Positions 16,898 through 26,658 of a DNA stretch of 64,000 nucleotides are shown piece after piece; position 1 is the stretch's first letter; the number at the start of each line of letters is the position of its first letter. The DNA lies in NCBI GenBank assembly GCA_945870325.1, contig CAMBRQ010000004.1, positions 54,338 to 118,337 of the forward strand, read 5' to 3'. The notes beneath the pieces are model-generated. The model saw only the letters and a list, made by a program, of their open reading frames with translations. It searched no databases and had not been told where the DNA came from. Origin of the DNA: an uncultured Dorea sp. (GTDB taxonomy: Bacteria; Bacillota; Clostridia; Lachnospirales; Lachnospiraceae). Position numbers and translations under genes: made by a program.

Positions 16898-18214
16898 ATG
16901 GATTTATTTGATTATATGAGAGAGAAGAATATGGACAAGGAGGCGCCGCTTGCCTCCCGGCTTCGTCCGACAACTTTGGAAGAGGTGGTTGGACAGCAGC
17001 ATATTATAGGTAAGGACAAGTTATTGTATCGGGCGATTAAGGCGGACAAGTTAAGTTCGATCATCTTCTATGGACCTCCGGGAACCGGGAAGACTACGCT
17101 TGCGAAGGTGATTGCTAATACTACCAGTGCGGAGTTTACCCAGATCAATGCAACGGTTGCGGGCAAGAAGGATATGGAAGAGGTGGTGCGTCAGGCGAAG
17201 GATACCTTGGGAATGTATCAGAAGAAGACGATCCTGTTCGTTGATGAGATCCATCGGTTTAATAAGGGACAGCAAGACTATCTTCTTCCTTTTGTAGAAG
17301 ACGGAACCATTATTCTGATTGGTGCTACAACAGAGAATCCTTATTTTGAAGTAAATAGTGCGCTGATCTCAAGATCCAGTATCTTTGAACTGCATCCACT
17401 GGAGAAAGAAGATATTAAGACGTTGCTTCGCCGGGCGGTCTATGATATGGAGAAGGGAATGGGAAGTTACGGTGCAGTCATTGAAGAGGATGCGCTGGAG
17501 TTTCTGGCTGATATCTCCGGCGGAGACGCAAGAAATGCGCTGAATGCAGTGGAACTTGGCATTCTGACGACGGAGCGCAGTGCAGATGGCAAGATTCACC
17601 TGACTTTGGATGTGGCATCGGAGTGTATTCAGAAACGGGTGGTGCGTTATGATAAGACAGGAGACAATCATTACGATACTATTTCTGCATTTATCAAGAG
17701 TATGCGTGGCTCTGACCCGGATGCGGCGGTCTATTATCTTGCGAAGATGCTGTATGCAGGGGAAGATATTAAGTTTATTGCCAGAAGAATCATGATCTGT
17801 GCGGCAGAGGATGTGGGCAATGCAGATCCTATGGCACTGACTGTGGCGGTGTCGGCTGCCCAGGCGGTCGAACGGATTGGAATGCCGGAGGCGCAGATTA
17901 TCTTGTCTCAGGCGGTGCTGTATGTGGCAACGGCGCCAAAGAGTAATTCGGCATGCAATGCAGTTTTCGCAGCGTTAGAGAATGTAAGGAGTACGAAGAC
18001 GACAGTTCCATCTCATCTGCAGGATGCTCATTACAAAGGAGCGCAGAAACTGGGGCATGGGATTGGTTATAAGTATGCTCATGATTATCCGAATCATTAT
18101 GTGGATCAGCAATATCTGCCGGATGAGATTGCGGGCGAGAGATTCTATGAGCCGAGTGATAATGGGCGTGAGAGGGATATCAAGGCGTGGATGGAATATA
18201 TAAGAAAGAATTAG
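16898..18214 (+). CDS. rarA: RarA/MgsA replication-recombination AAA+ ATPase
   Basis: 438 residues. Walker A is FYGPPGTGKTTLA (about residues 54-66), Walker B is ILFVDEIHRFNKGQQD and sensor 1 is IGATTENPYFEVN, followed by the MgsA C-terminal tetramerisation region (about 265-430) with the typical GHGIGYKYAHDYPNHYVDQQYLP. RarA acts at stalled or collapsed replication forks with single-strand-binding protein. The ATG has a modest ribosome binding site (AGAGAGAATGAAAT). It is followed after 23 bases by a CsoR-like regulator gene. Confidence 0.93.
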   Translation: MDLFDYMREKNMDKEAPLASRLRPTTLEEVVGQQHIIGKDKLLYRAIKADKLSSIIFYGPPGTGKTTLAKVIANTTSAEFTQINATVAGKKDMEEVVRQAKDTLGMYQKKTILFVDEIHRFNKGQQDYLLPFVEDGTIILIGATTENPYFEVNSALISRSSIFELHPLEKEDIKTLLRRAVYDMEKGMGSYGAVIEEDALEFLADISGGDARNALNAVELGILTTERSADGKIHLTLDVASECIQKRVVRYDKTGDNHYDTISAFIKSMRGSDPDAAVYYLAKMLYAGEDIKFIARRIMICAAEDVGNADPMALTVAVSAAQAVERIGMPEAQIILSQAVLYVATAPKSNSACNAVFAALENVRSTKTTVPSHLQDAHYKGAQKLGHGIGYKYAHDYPNHYVDQQYLPDEIAGERFYEPSDNGRERDIKAWMEYIRKN

Positions 18215-18237
18215 AAATTGGTAAAGGACTGGTTTTT

Positions 18238-18792
18238 ATGAGAAATACAGAAGATACATATACACACAGGCATGAGGTGGAGCATGAATCTATGCATGCG
18301 CATGGCATAGAGCATAAGCATACGCATAGTCATATAGAGGAAATGGAGAGTGATCATGTGCATAGTCATGTAGATGGAATGGAGAGTGAGCATGCACATA
18401 GTCATATAGATGGAATGGAGAGTGAGCATGCACATAGTCATATAGATGGAATGGAGAGTAATCATGTGCATAGTCATGTACACGATATGCATAGCCATAC
18501 TCACGGGCACAGTGATCATAAGCATATTCACAGCCCGGAGGAGAAGAGGGCTGTAATCAATCGGCTGTCGAAAGCGATCGGTCATCTGGAGGCGGTAAAA
18601 CGTATGGTAGAGAAGGATGCGGACTGCAGCGAGGTGCTGGTACAGCTGGCGGCTGTACGGGCGGCGATCAATAATACGGGCAAGGTGGTGCTTAAGAACC
18701 ATATGAATCACTGTATTGTTGAGGCTGTGGAGGAGAATGATATGGAGGCGATTGAGAAGTTGAATCAGGCGATTGATAAGTTTATGAAGTAG
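18238..18792 (+). CDS. CsoR/FrmR-family metal-sensing repressor with His-rich repeat N-terminus
   Basis: 184 residues from ATG 18238; the longer frame from 18187 overlaps rarA and lacks a ribosome binding site. The C-terminal 90 residues form the all-helical CsoR/FrmR (DUF156) repressor. The Cu(I)-type ligand triad is intact: Cys in DADCSEVL, His 25 residues later in LKNHMNHC, and Cys four after that. The N-terminal half is unusual: four imperfect 14-residue repeats of the form HAHSHIDGMESE (42-bp units, 18357-18480) inside an even longer His-rich stretch. This could buffer or deliver Cu, Ni or Zn. No metal transporter gene is adjacent, so the regulated target is unknown. Ordinary family members are about 90-100 residues, so the tail doubles the protein. 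Confidence 0.85.
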   Translation: MRNTEDTYTHRHEVEHESMHAHGIEHKHTHSHIEEMESDHVHSHVDGMESEHAHSHIDGMESEHAHSHIDGMESNHVHSHVHDMHSHTHGHSDHKHIHSPEEKRAVINRLSKAIGHLEAVKRMVEKDADCSEVLVQLAAVRAAINNTGKVVLKNHMNHCIVEAVEENDMEAIEKLNQAIDKFMK

Positions 18793-18823
18793 GGGAATGG
18801 ATTGAGAGATTGGAGGTTTGAAA

Positions 18824-19080
18824 GTGTACGGCACGAGGGCGAGTCATAGGGGCTGACAACCGGAACTTTTCGTTAGGAATACGTAACATCAAAATGGACA
18901 GTTTTTTCGTAACCGGGCTGATTCATCCCGAAGTCTTGATGACTTCGCGATTCAGCAGCCCTCTCGAATTGGATGTGATATCCAATTCTCGTACGAAATA
19001 ACTGTCCATTTTGATGTAACGTATTCCAAAACTCAAGTTACGGCCGTCAGCCCCTATGACTCACCCTCGTGCCTGGCGCT
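18824..19080 (+). ncRNA. Multi-helix palindromic element, copy 2 (candidate structured RNA)
   Basis: It starts GTGTACGG, 31 bases after the CsoR-like stop. The outer stem 18830-18857/19046-19073 is 28 bp with one G-T pair. The second stem 18876-18903/19000-19027 is 28 bp with a single A-A mismatch at the same GTAACA position as copy 1. The junction helix is GGGCTG 18915-18920 with CAGCCC 18956-18961. Hairpin 18929-18934/18942-18947 has loop CTTGATG, identical to copy 1. Hairpin 18966-18974/18980-18988 has loop GTGAT. The junctions AACCGGA...TTTTCG, TAACCGGGC and TCGTACGAA are shared with copy 1. This element fills most of the 369-base gap before the convergent ferredoxin gene. Confidence 0.6.
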
Positions 19081-19161
19081 TCCAGGGCTCCAGGGAGTTC
19101 TCAAGGGGGGAGGGATTCCGGCGAGGATGAGAAGGGCTCCGGGGAGTTCTCGATGGGATGC

Positions 19162-19821
19162 CTACTCTATGATGTTGCCGTTAATTCCGATTGTAATGAC
19201 TTGCCAGGGGATGAATTTGCCGCTGGCTTTTAGGGCTTCGGTGGCGGCGTGTTCGATTCCACCACAGCAGGGGACTTCCATGCGGACGATGGTGAGGCTT
19301 TTAATGTTGTTATTCTTGATAATCTCGGTTAGTTTTTCTGTGTAATCGCCTTCGTCTAGTTTCGGGCAGCCGATCAGGGTGATTCGGTTTTTGATGAAGC
19401 GGTTGTGAAAATCTGCGTAGGCGTAAGCGGTGCAGTCTGCAGCGATTAGCAGGTTGGCATTTTCAAAGTATGGTGCGTTTACTGGCACTAATTTGATCTG
19501 CACTGGCCACTGGCTAAGCTGGCTTGATGGAATCTCCGGGAGTGGAGAATTCTCTGGTGCGGAACTATTGTCAGGAATTGCTTTATTTTTTAGATGTTGT
19601 TGTACAGCCTCTTCGTCGTAGGCTGCTGCTTCTCTTTCTTCGAATGAGATTGCGTTTGTCGGACATACTGGAAGACAGTTTCCTAATCCGTCGCAATAAT
19701 CGTCTCGGATTAATCTGGCTTTTCCATCGACCATCTGGATCGCTCCTTCGTGGCAGGCTGCAGCACAGGCTCCGCAGCCGTTGCATTTTTCTTCGTCTAT
19801 ATGAATAATTGTTCTTATCAT
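19162..19821 (-). CDS. Two-cluster 4Fe-4S ferredoxin-domain protein
   Basis: 219 residues from the ATG at 19821, which follows AAGGAGG on the minus strand; the frame continues nine codons upstream. Residues 1-65 hold a bacterial ferredoxin domain: CNGCGACAAACHEGA binds the first 4Fe-4S cluster and YCDGLGNCLPVCPTNAI the second. A linker follows, then a second domain (about 120-219) with more cysteines (CPKLDEG, EVPCCGG) that may hold another centre. It is probably a cytosolic electron carrier or sensor, partner unknown. It diverges from a Crp/Fnr regulator gene across 84 bases, a pairing that suggests the regulator controls it. Confidence 0.85.
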   Translation of the reverse strand: MIRTIIHIDEEKCNGCGACAAACHEGAIQMVDGKARLIRDDYCDGLGNCLPVCPTNAISFEEREAAAYDEEAVQQHLKNKAIPDNSSAPENSPLPEIPSSQLSQWPVQIKLVPVNAPYFENANLLIAADCTAYAYADFHNRFIKNRITLIGCPKLDEGDYTEKLTEIIKNNNIKSLTIVRMEVPCCGGIEHAATEALKASGKFIPWQVITIGINGNIIE

Positions 19822-19905
19822 AATGTACCTCCTTGATTTGATACACATAATTTACTACAATGAGAAAAGAAAATATGTTGTTTTTCCAACAAAGGGAGTG
19901 AAAAT

Positions 19906-20565
19906 ATGAAAATTAATATAGACATGCTGTCGGCTTCTCCGTTATTTCAAGGAATTAAGGAGGAGGATCTTGAGAATATGCTTTCGTGTCTGGGAGGAAC
20001 TGTCCGGAATTATGGAAGAAACGAGGTTATCCTGGTGGAAGGAGAGCCAGTTGGAAAGGTTGGAGTAGTTCTTAAGGGATGTGTGCAGGTAATGAATGAG
20101 GATGTGTTTGGGAATCGGACGATCCTTGAGCAGGTGGGGCAAGGAGAGTTATTCGGAGCGGCTTATGCCTGTGCAAAGTTTGATAGAAGTCCGGTGAGTG
20201 TAGCGGCGGTGGAAGACAGTGCTGTTCTGCAGTTGGATGTAAGGCGGGTATTGACTGTCTGCCCGACTGCCTGTCAGTTTCATCAGGAACTGGTTAGGAA
20301 TATGGTGCATATCCTAGCGGGGAAGAATGTATTGCTGGGAGAGAAGATCCGGTATCTTTCCAGACGGACCACCAGGGAAAAGCTGATGTCCTATCTGTCA
20401 GACCAGTCTAAAAGGGCAGGAAGCAGGCATTTTTGCATTCCATTCGACAGGCAAGGGCTGGCGGATTATCTCTGTGTGGAGAGGAGCGCTATGTCGGCAG
20501 AACTTGGGAAACTTAGGAAAGAAGGGGTGGTGGATTATCTCAGAAGTGAATTCTGGCTTAAGTAA
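19906..20565 (+). CDS. Crp/Fnr-family transcriptional regulator
   Basis: 219 residues. The cyclic-nucleotide-binding-type beta barrel (about residues 12-125) contains GQGELFGAAYA in the ligand-pocket region but no arginine in the usual cAMP position. The dimerisation helix is followed by a Crp winged helix (about 150-215) with recognition segment LADYLCVERSAMSAELGKL. It has no N-terminal cysteine cluster of the FNR type. Start ATG 19906 follows AAGGGAGTG. It probably controls the divergent 4Fe-4S protein gene; ligand unknown. Confidence 0.85.
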   Translation: MKINIDMLSASPLFQGIKEEDLENMLSCLGGTVRNYGRNEVILVEGEPVGKVGVVLKGCVQVMNEDVFGNRTILEQVGQGELFGAAYACAKFDRSPVSVAAVEDSAVLQLDVRRVLTVCPTACQFHQELVRNMVHILAGKNVLLGEKIRYLSRRTTREKLMSYLSDQSKRAGSRHFCIPFDRQGLADYLCVERSAMSAELGKLRKEGVVDYLRSEFWLK

Positions 20566-20573
20566 TTCAGGTG

Positions 20574-20653
20574 GGTACACCACATTTTTCAGTTAGGTAC
20601 ACCACATTTTTCAATTTGGGACGTAGTAAAAGTGCATTTTACTACATCCCAAA
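20574..20653. repeat. REP-like element: 22-bp GGTACACC repeats plus hairpin
   Basis: Near-identical units GGTACACCACATTTTTCA start at 20574 and 20596. A third GGGAC unit starts at 20618, again 22 bases later, within the left arm of a 17-bp inverted repeat (20615-20631/20637-20653, one wobble). The plan (direct repeats in register with a hairpin) matches the element at 4109-4204. It lies between the Crp-type gene and the heat-shock promoter and could terminate the former. Confidence 0.65.
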
Positions 20654-20677
20654 CTTATAAAAAATGTATAAAGAGTG

Positions 20678-20706
20678 TTGACAAAACAAATCAGCAGTGC
20701 TAAATT
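20678..20706 (+). promoter_or_regulatory. Sigma-A promoter of the hrcA-grpE-dnaK-dnaJ operon
   Basis: TTGACA 20678-20683, a 17-base spacer and TAAATT 20701-20706. The start of transcription would fall just before or at the CIRCE operator. An extra CIRCE half-site AGTGCTAA (20696-20703) overlaps the -10 region. Confidence 0.7.
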
Positions 20707-20721
20707 AATAGTCGAAAGGTG

Positions 20722-20748
20722 TTAGCACTCAAAAACAAAGAGTGCTAA
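20722..20748 (+). promoter_or_regulatory. CIRCE operator
   Basis: A perfect TTAGCACTC-N9-GAGTGCTAA, the inverted repeat bound by HrcA, 29 bases before the hrcA start codon. The operon is therefore autoregulated and induced by heat or unfolded protein that titrates GroEL. Confidence 0.97.
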
Positions 20749-20777
20749 TAAAACAAAATCCGAAAGGAGGAAGGCGA

Positions 20778-21821
20778 ATGATATCAGAACATGGCTTGAG
20801 TGATCGTAAGTTAAAGATATTGCATGCAATCATTCAGACGTATCTGGAGACAGGCGAGCCGGTCGGGTCCAGAACGATTTCCAAATATACGGATTTAAAT
20901 TTAAGTTCTGCAACGATCCGCAATGAGATGGCAGACTTGGAAGAACTTGGATATATCATGCAGCCGCATACGTCAGCCGGACGTATTCCTTCGGATAAAG
21001 GCTACAGATTATATGTAGATATGCTGATGGATGAGAAGGAGCAGGAATTAAGCGAGATGCAGGAGCAGATGCTTGATAAGGCAGACAAGATGGAACAACT
21101 CCTGAAGCAGGCAGCCAAGGTTCTTGCCAATAGTACGAATTATGCGACTATGGTTTCTACACCGATGAATAACGCGAACAAGATTAAATTCATCCAGTTA
21201 TCCATGGTGGATGCGGAACAGGTGATTGCGGTAATCGTACTTGGCGGCAATGTGATCAAGAATAAGATCATTAATATAGAAGAGCCGCTCAGCAATGAGA
21301 ATCTGCTGAAATTGAATATGCTCTTGAACACTACATTGAACGGCATGTCGATTGAAGCAATCAATCTTGGGCTGATCGCGAGATTAAAAGAACAGGCCGG
21401 GATACACAGCCAAGTGGTTGGCAAGGTATTAGATGCGGTGGCGGATGCCATTCAGGTAGATGAAGATATGCAGATCTACACAAGCGGAGCCACGAACATA
21501 TTCAAGTATCCGGAACTTAGTGATAAGCAGAGCGCCCAGGAGATTATCAATGCATTTGAAGAGAAGCAGCAGTTGACAGAACTTGTAACCCAGACATTAT
21601 CTCAGGAAGAGAATACCGGAATTCAGGTGTATATCGGAGATGAGACTCCGGTTCAGACTATGAAAGACTGTAGTGTCGTTACCGCAACTTATGAATTAGG
21701 TGACGGCATGAAGGGAACGATAGGTATTATCGGACCGAAGCGAATGGATTATGAGCATGTATTAAAATCTATGAAACGACTCCAGAATGAGTTGGATCAG
21801 ATGTTTCATAAGAATGAATAA
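20778..21821 (+). CDS. hrcA: Heat-inducible transcription repressor HrcA
   Basis: 347 residues from ATG 20778, directly behind AAAGGAGGAAGG; an in-frame upstream ATG at 20742 lies inside the CIRCE operator and is rejected. The N-terminal winged helix (about residues 1-90) contains ETGEPVGSRTISKY, LSSATIRNEMADLEELG and the PHTSAGRIPSDKGYR hinge typical of HrcA. A GAF-like dimerisation domain follows. It represses this operon by binding CIRCE. First gene of a complete four-gene chaperone operon. Confidence 0.97.
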   Translation: MISEHGLSDRKLKILHAIIQTYLETGEPVGSRTISKYTDLNLSSATIRNEMADLEELGYIMQPHTSAGRIPSDKGYRLYVDMLMDEKEQELSEMQEQMLDKADKMEQLLKQAAKVLANSTNYATMVSTPMNNANKIKFIQLSMVDAEQVIAVIVLGGNVIKNKIINIEEPLSNENLLKLNMLLNTTLNGMSIEAINLGLIARLKEQAGIHSQVVGKVLDAVADAIQVDEDMQIYTSGATNIFKYPELSDKQSAQEIINAFEEKQQLTELVTQTLSQEENTGIQVYIGDETPVQTMKDCSVVTATYELGDGMKGTIGIIGPKRMDYEHVLKSMKRLQNELDQMFHKNE

Positions 21822-21838
21822 GAAAGGTGGAATAACCC

Positions 21839-22543
21839 TTGGAGAATCAGCAGGAGAAAAGCCAGGAAGAGATGGTAAAAGAGGCTGTAGAGGAAGCGAA
21901 GAAGGCAGCAGAGCAGGCAGAACAAGAAGCGGCAGAAACTTCTGATGACAGCGGTAATACAGCAGAAGCCAGTGAAGAGCCAGAAGAAGAGGCGACAGTT
22001 GGCGGAGATGGCGAAGCAGCTGAAGACAGCGAGGAAGAAGAGGCAAAGGACGGCGAAGAAGAACCAAAATCCGGAAAGAAATTATTTGGCAAGAAGAATA
22101 AAAAAGATAAAAAAGACGAGAAGATTGAGGAACTGACTGACAGACTCACTCGTCAGATGGCAGAGTTTGATAACTTCCGCAAACGTACGGAGAGGGAGAA
22201 GTCCCAGATGTACGAGATAGGAGCGAAAGATATCATAGATAAGATTCTTCCGGTAGTTGACAATTTCGAGCGTGGGCTTGGAGCAGTCAAGGAAGAAGAC
22301 AAAGAAGATCCCTTCATCCAAGGAATGGAGATGGTGTATAAGCAGTTAATGACAACACTGGAAAGTGTAGGGGTCAAACCTATCGAAGCGGTAGGACAGG
22401 AATTCAATCCTGATTTCCACAATGCAGTGATGCACGTGGAAGATGAGAACCTCGGTGAGAATATCGTAGCCGAAGAGTTTCAGAAAGGTTACATGTACCG
22501 TGATTCCGTCGTAAGACACAGCATGGTAAAAGTAGCGAACTAA
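21839..22543 (+). CDS. grpE: Nucleotide exchange factor GrpE
   Basis: 234 residues. The start is a TTG (21839) about nine bases after AAAGGTGG; no ATG lies at a suitable distance. The first 90 residues are highly acidic and low in complexity, followed by a Lys-rich patch. The conserved coiled coil and beta domain begin around residue 98 (LTRQMAEFDNFRKRTEREK) and end with the family signature GYMYRDSVVRHSMVKV. It releases ADP from DnaK. It lies 17 bases downstream of hrcA. Confidence 0.95.
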   Translation: MENQQEKSQEEMVKEAVEEAKKAAEQAEQEAAETSDDSGNTAEASEEPEEEATVGGDGEAAEDSEEEEAKDGEEEPKSGKKLFGKKNKKDKKDEKIEELTDRLTRQMAEFDNFRKRTEREKSQMYEIGAKDIIDKILPVVDNFERGLGAVKEEDKEDPFIQGMEMVYKQLMTTLESVGVKPIEAVGQEFNPDFHNAVMHVEDENLGENIVAEEFQKGYMYRDSVVRHSMVKVAN

Positions 22544-22596
22544 ACCTGAACACTTAATGATGCCTGAATACTTAGTGAGGTATTATCGAACTTAGT

Positions 22597-22686
22597 ATGA
22601 AGGTAGATACTCTGAACAAAGTGAAGAGTATCTTCACAGAATTTAGTGTGAAGGTTGTTCGAGGAGCGAAGCGAATCGAACTTCAT
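22597..22686 (+). other. Structured GCGAAGCG element between grpE and dnaK
   Basis: Hairpins AGATACTCT 22605-22613/AGAGTATCT 22625-22633 and GTTCGA 22657-22662/TCGAAC 22676-22681 lie inside an outer ATGAAG 22597-22602/CTTCAT 22681-22686 pairing. The GAGCGAAGCGAATCGAAC module is similar to one at 35848-35867, upstream of a histidine kinase gene. It could attenuate or process the message between grpE and dnaK. Confidence 0.5.
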
Positions 22687-22723
22687 ATGACACTTACAAT
22701 TAATTATTATTTCATAAAAATAG

Positions 22724-24616
<1,893 letters not shown>

Positions 24617-24632
24617 TAGCAGGAAGATAATT

Positions 24633-24680
24633 ATTCTGCGGAATTTGGCTGGGGAATCCCCAGCCGCAATCCCGCAGAAT
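24633..24680 (+). terminator. Large hairpin after dnaK (partial terminator or mRNA stabiliser)
   Basis: The outer stem ATTCTGCGG/CCCGCAGAAT and inner GGCTGGGG 24647-24654/CCCCAGCC 24658-24665 are followed by only a short T-rich run. Read-through into dnaJ is likely. Confidence 0.5.
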
Positions 24681-24771
24681 TTCCCTGTATATATAGAAGG
24701 ATTTATTTCCTTATAAAGATATTGTTTCAGGTAAAAAACTTCTATATTATTAGGAAAGAAAGGGATAAACT

Positions 24772-25959
24772 ATGGCAGAATCAAAAAGAGATTATTATGA
24801 AGTGCTGGGCGTCAGCAAGGATGCAGACGAAGCGACTTTAAAAAAAGCATATAGACAGGTTGCCAAAAAGTACCATCCTGATATGAATCCTGGAGATGCG
24901 GAAGCAGAGAAGAAATTCAAAGAGGCTTCTGAGGCATATGCTGTATTAAGTGATCCGGAGAAACGCCGTCAGTATGATCAGTTCGGTCATGCGGCATTTG
25001 ATGGGGGCGCCGGTGGTGCAGGTGGCTTCGGCGGATTCGACTTTAGCGGTGCTGATTTTAGCGATATCTTTGGTGATATCTTCGGTGATCTGTTTGGCGG
25101 CGGTGGAAGAAGAGGTCGTGCAAGCCAGGGACCGATGAAAGGCATGAATATCCGCAAGAGCGTTAGAATTACATTTGAAGAAGCAGTATTCGGATGTGAG
25201 AAGGAACTGGATGTAATCTTGAAAGATCCGTGCCCGAAGTGTAATGGTACAGGAGCAAAGCCGGGAACATCACCAGAGACTTGTCCGAAGTGTGGCGGTA
25301 AAGGTCAGGTTGTATATACACAGCAGTCTTTCTTTGGAACAGTTCAGAACGTTCAGACTTGTCCTGACTGCCAGGGAACCGGTAAGATTATCCGTGAAAA
25401 ATGCCCGGATTGCGGCGGAACAGGTTATGTATCTAATAAAAAGAAGATTGCGGTTTCTATTCCGGCAGGTATTGATAACGGACAGAGTGTCCGTATTCGT
25501 GAAAAAGGCGAACCAGGTCTGAATGGAGGTCCAAGAGGAGATTTGCTGGTAGAAGTAGTCGTGTCCAGACATCCGATCTTCCAGCGTCAGGATATGCATA
25601 TATTCTCTACCGTGCCGATTTCATTTGCCCAGGCAGCGCTTGGTGCAGATATTAGAATCAAAACGGTTGACGGAGAGGTAATCTACACTGTGAAGCCGGG
25701 AACCAAGACGGACACTAAGGTGCGTCTGAAAGGCAAGGGAGTTCCGTCTATCAGGAATTCTCAGGTACGTGGCGATCATTATGTGACATTGGTGATCCAG
25801 ACACCGGAGCACTTGACCCATGAAGCGAAGGAGGCACTTCGCAGGTTCGATGAGTTATCAGGAAACACGCTGAATGCAGCGGGAAGTGACACAGAGCCTA
25901 AGGGTGGTAAGAAGAAAAAGGGATTTATGGATAAGATGAAAGAAGCCTTTGATGATTAA
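24772..25959 (+). CDS. dnaJ: Chaperone DnaJ (Hsp40)
   Basis: 395 residues with all type I features: the J domain with HPD in [11 protein letters not shown] (about residues 34-36), the Gly/Phe-rich region (about 75-110), four CxxCxGxG zinc repeats ([32 protein letters not shown]), and the substrate-binding C-terminal domains. The C-terminus is Lys-rich. It stimulates DnaK ATPase and delivers substrates. The start follows AGAAAGGGA, and a strong terminator closes the operon. Confidence 0.98.
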   Translation: MAESKRDYYEVLGVSKDADEATLKKAYRQVAKKYHPDMNPGDAEAEKKFKEASEAYAVLSDPEKRRQYDQFGHAAFDGGAGGAGGFGGFDFSGADFSDIFGDIFGDLFGGGGRRGRASQGPMKGMNIRKSVRITFEEAVFGCEKELDVILKDPCPKCNGTGAKPGTSPETCPKCGGKGQVVYTQQSFFGTVQNVQTCPDCQGTGKIIREKCPDCGGTGYVSNKKKIAVSIPAGIDNGQSVRIREKGEPGLNGGPRGDLLVEVVVSRHPIFQRQDMHIFSTVPISFAQAALGADIRIKTVDGEVIYTVKPGTKTDTKVRLKGKGVPSIRNSQVRGDHYVTLVIQTPEHLTHEAKEALRRFDELSGNTLNAAGSDTEPKGGKKKKGFMDKMKEAFDD

Positions 25960-25970
25960 CAAGGGCATTT

Positions 25971-26000
25971 CCCGGAAACGGCATGTTTCCGGGTTTTTTT
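25971..26000 (+). terminator. Rho-independent terminator of the dnaK operon
   Basis: CCCGGAAAC 25971-25979 pairs perfectly with GTTTCCGGG 25985-25993 and is followed by seven T residues. Confidence 0.95.
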
Positions 26001-26166
26001 ATTTGTGCAATTTGAAATTAATTTTCTGTTGTCCTACTAATTCGAAAAATTGGTTATAATAATCTCATTTGAGTATAGTTACATTATAATATGTAAGGGA
26101 GAGAAAGTTGGTTGCCGTTATCCATCTTATTTGGGGGGATTTCAGGGCCAGGTGTGGCTCATGTGA

Positions 26167-26508
26167 GTTACACCTGGTCCTGCTTATACGTTAGTAAAAT
26201 CACCAACATTTGGCGATGATGTTGATTGGAACTGGTATTTTGTCGGAGAAGGACAGGAATTTGCCTATGAGTATCGTGCTGTTGAAGTAGACAATCCAGA
26301 TGACGACAATAAGCCGTCAGGCGATGATAAGCCGGTGGTAGATAATAAGCCATCAGCAGATAAGACAGGCACAACCAAGAAGACTTCAACCGAGAAGTCT
26401 AAGTCTGTAAAGACAGGTGATCCGTCTATGGTATGGCCATTTATGCTGGCTGCAGTTTCCTCATTGACAGTAATCGGAAAGATGAGCAGGAAAAAAAGAG
26501 ATGAATAA
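26167..26508 (+). pseudogene. 3' remnant of a wall-anchored surface protein
   Basis: An open frame of 113 codons without start codon or ribosome binding site, beginning straight after an in-frame TGA (26164). It encodes a short folded-looking segment (FGDDVDWNWYFVGEGQEF), an Asp/Lys/Pro-rich stalk (DNKPSGDDKPVVDNKP) and a complete wall-sorting tail: SVKTGDPSM, a hydrophobic helix and the terminal KMSRKKRDE. This is the same class of tail as the intact giant protein downstream (AVQTGDSAH..., helix, RKRVKA). It is best explained as the end of a deleted neighbouring surface-protein gene. A 12-bp hairpin (AGGGCCAGGTGT/ACACCTGGTCCT, about 26144-26183) sits at the deletion side. Confidence 0.75.
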
Positions 26509-26658
26509 AGCCTAAGAGTTTTATAAGCCTGGAATTTAATGCGGAAACCGCAGACCCTCTCAGACAGGACCTGTGGTTTCTGTACTATTAAAGGCGTCAA
26601 CGAAAGAAGTCTGATTTTAAATTACAGGAAACTATAAATCGATTATTAAGGAGATATT

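Noticed and set aside
18211..18834. 207-codon minus-strand ORF with periodic sequence
   Set aside because: The periodicity is the antisense of the His-rich repeats of the CsoR-like gene.
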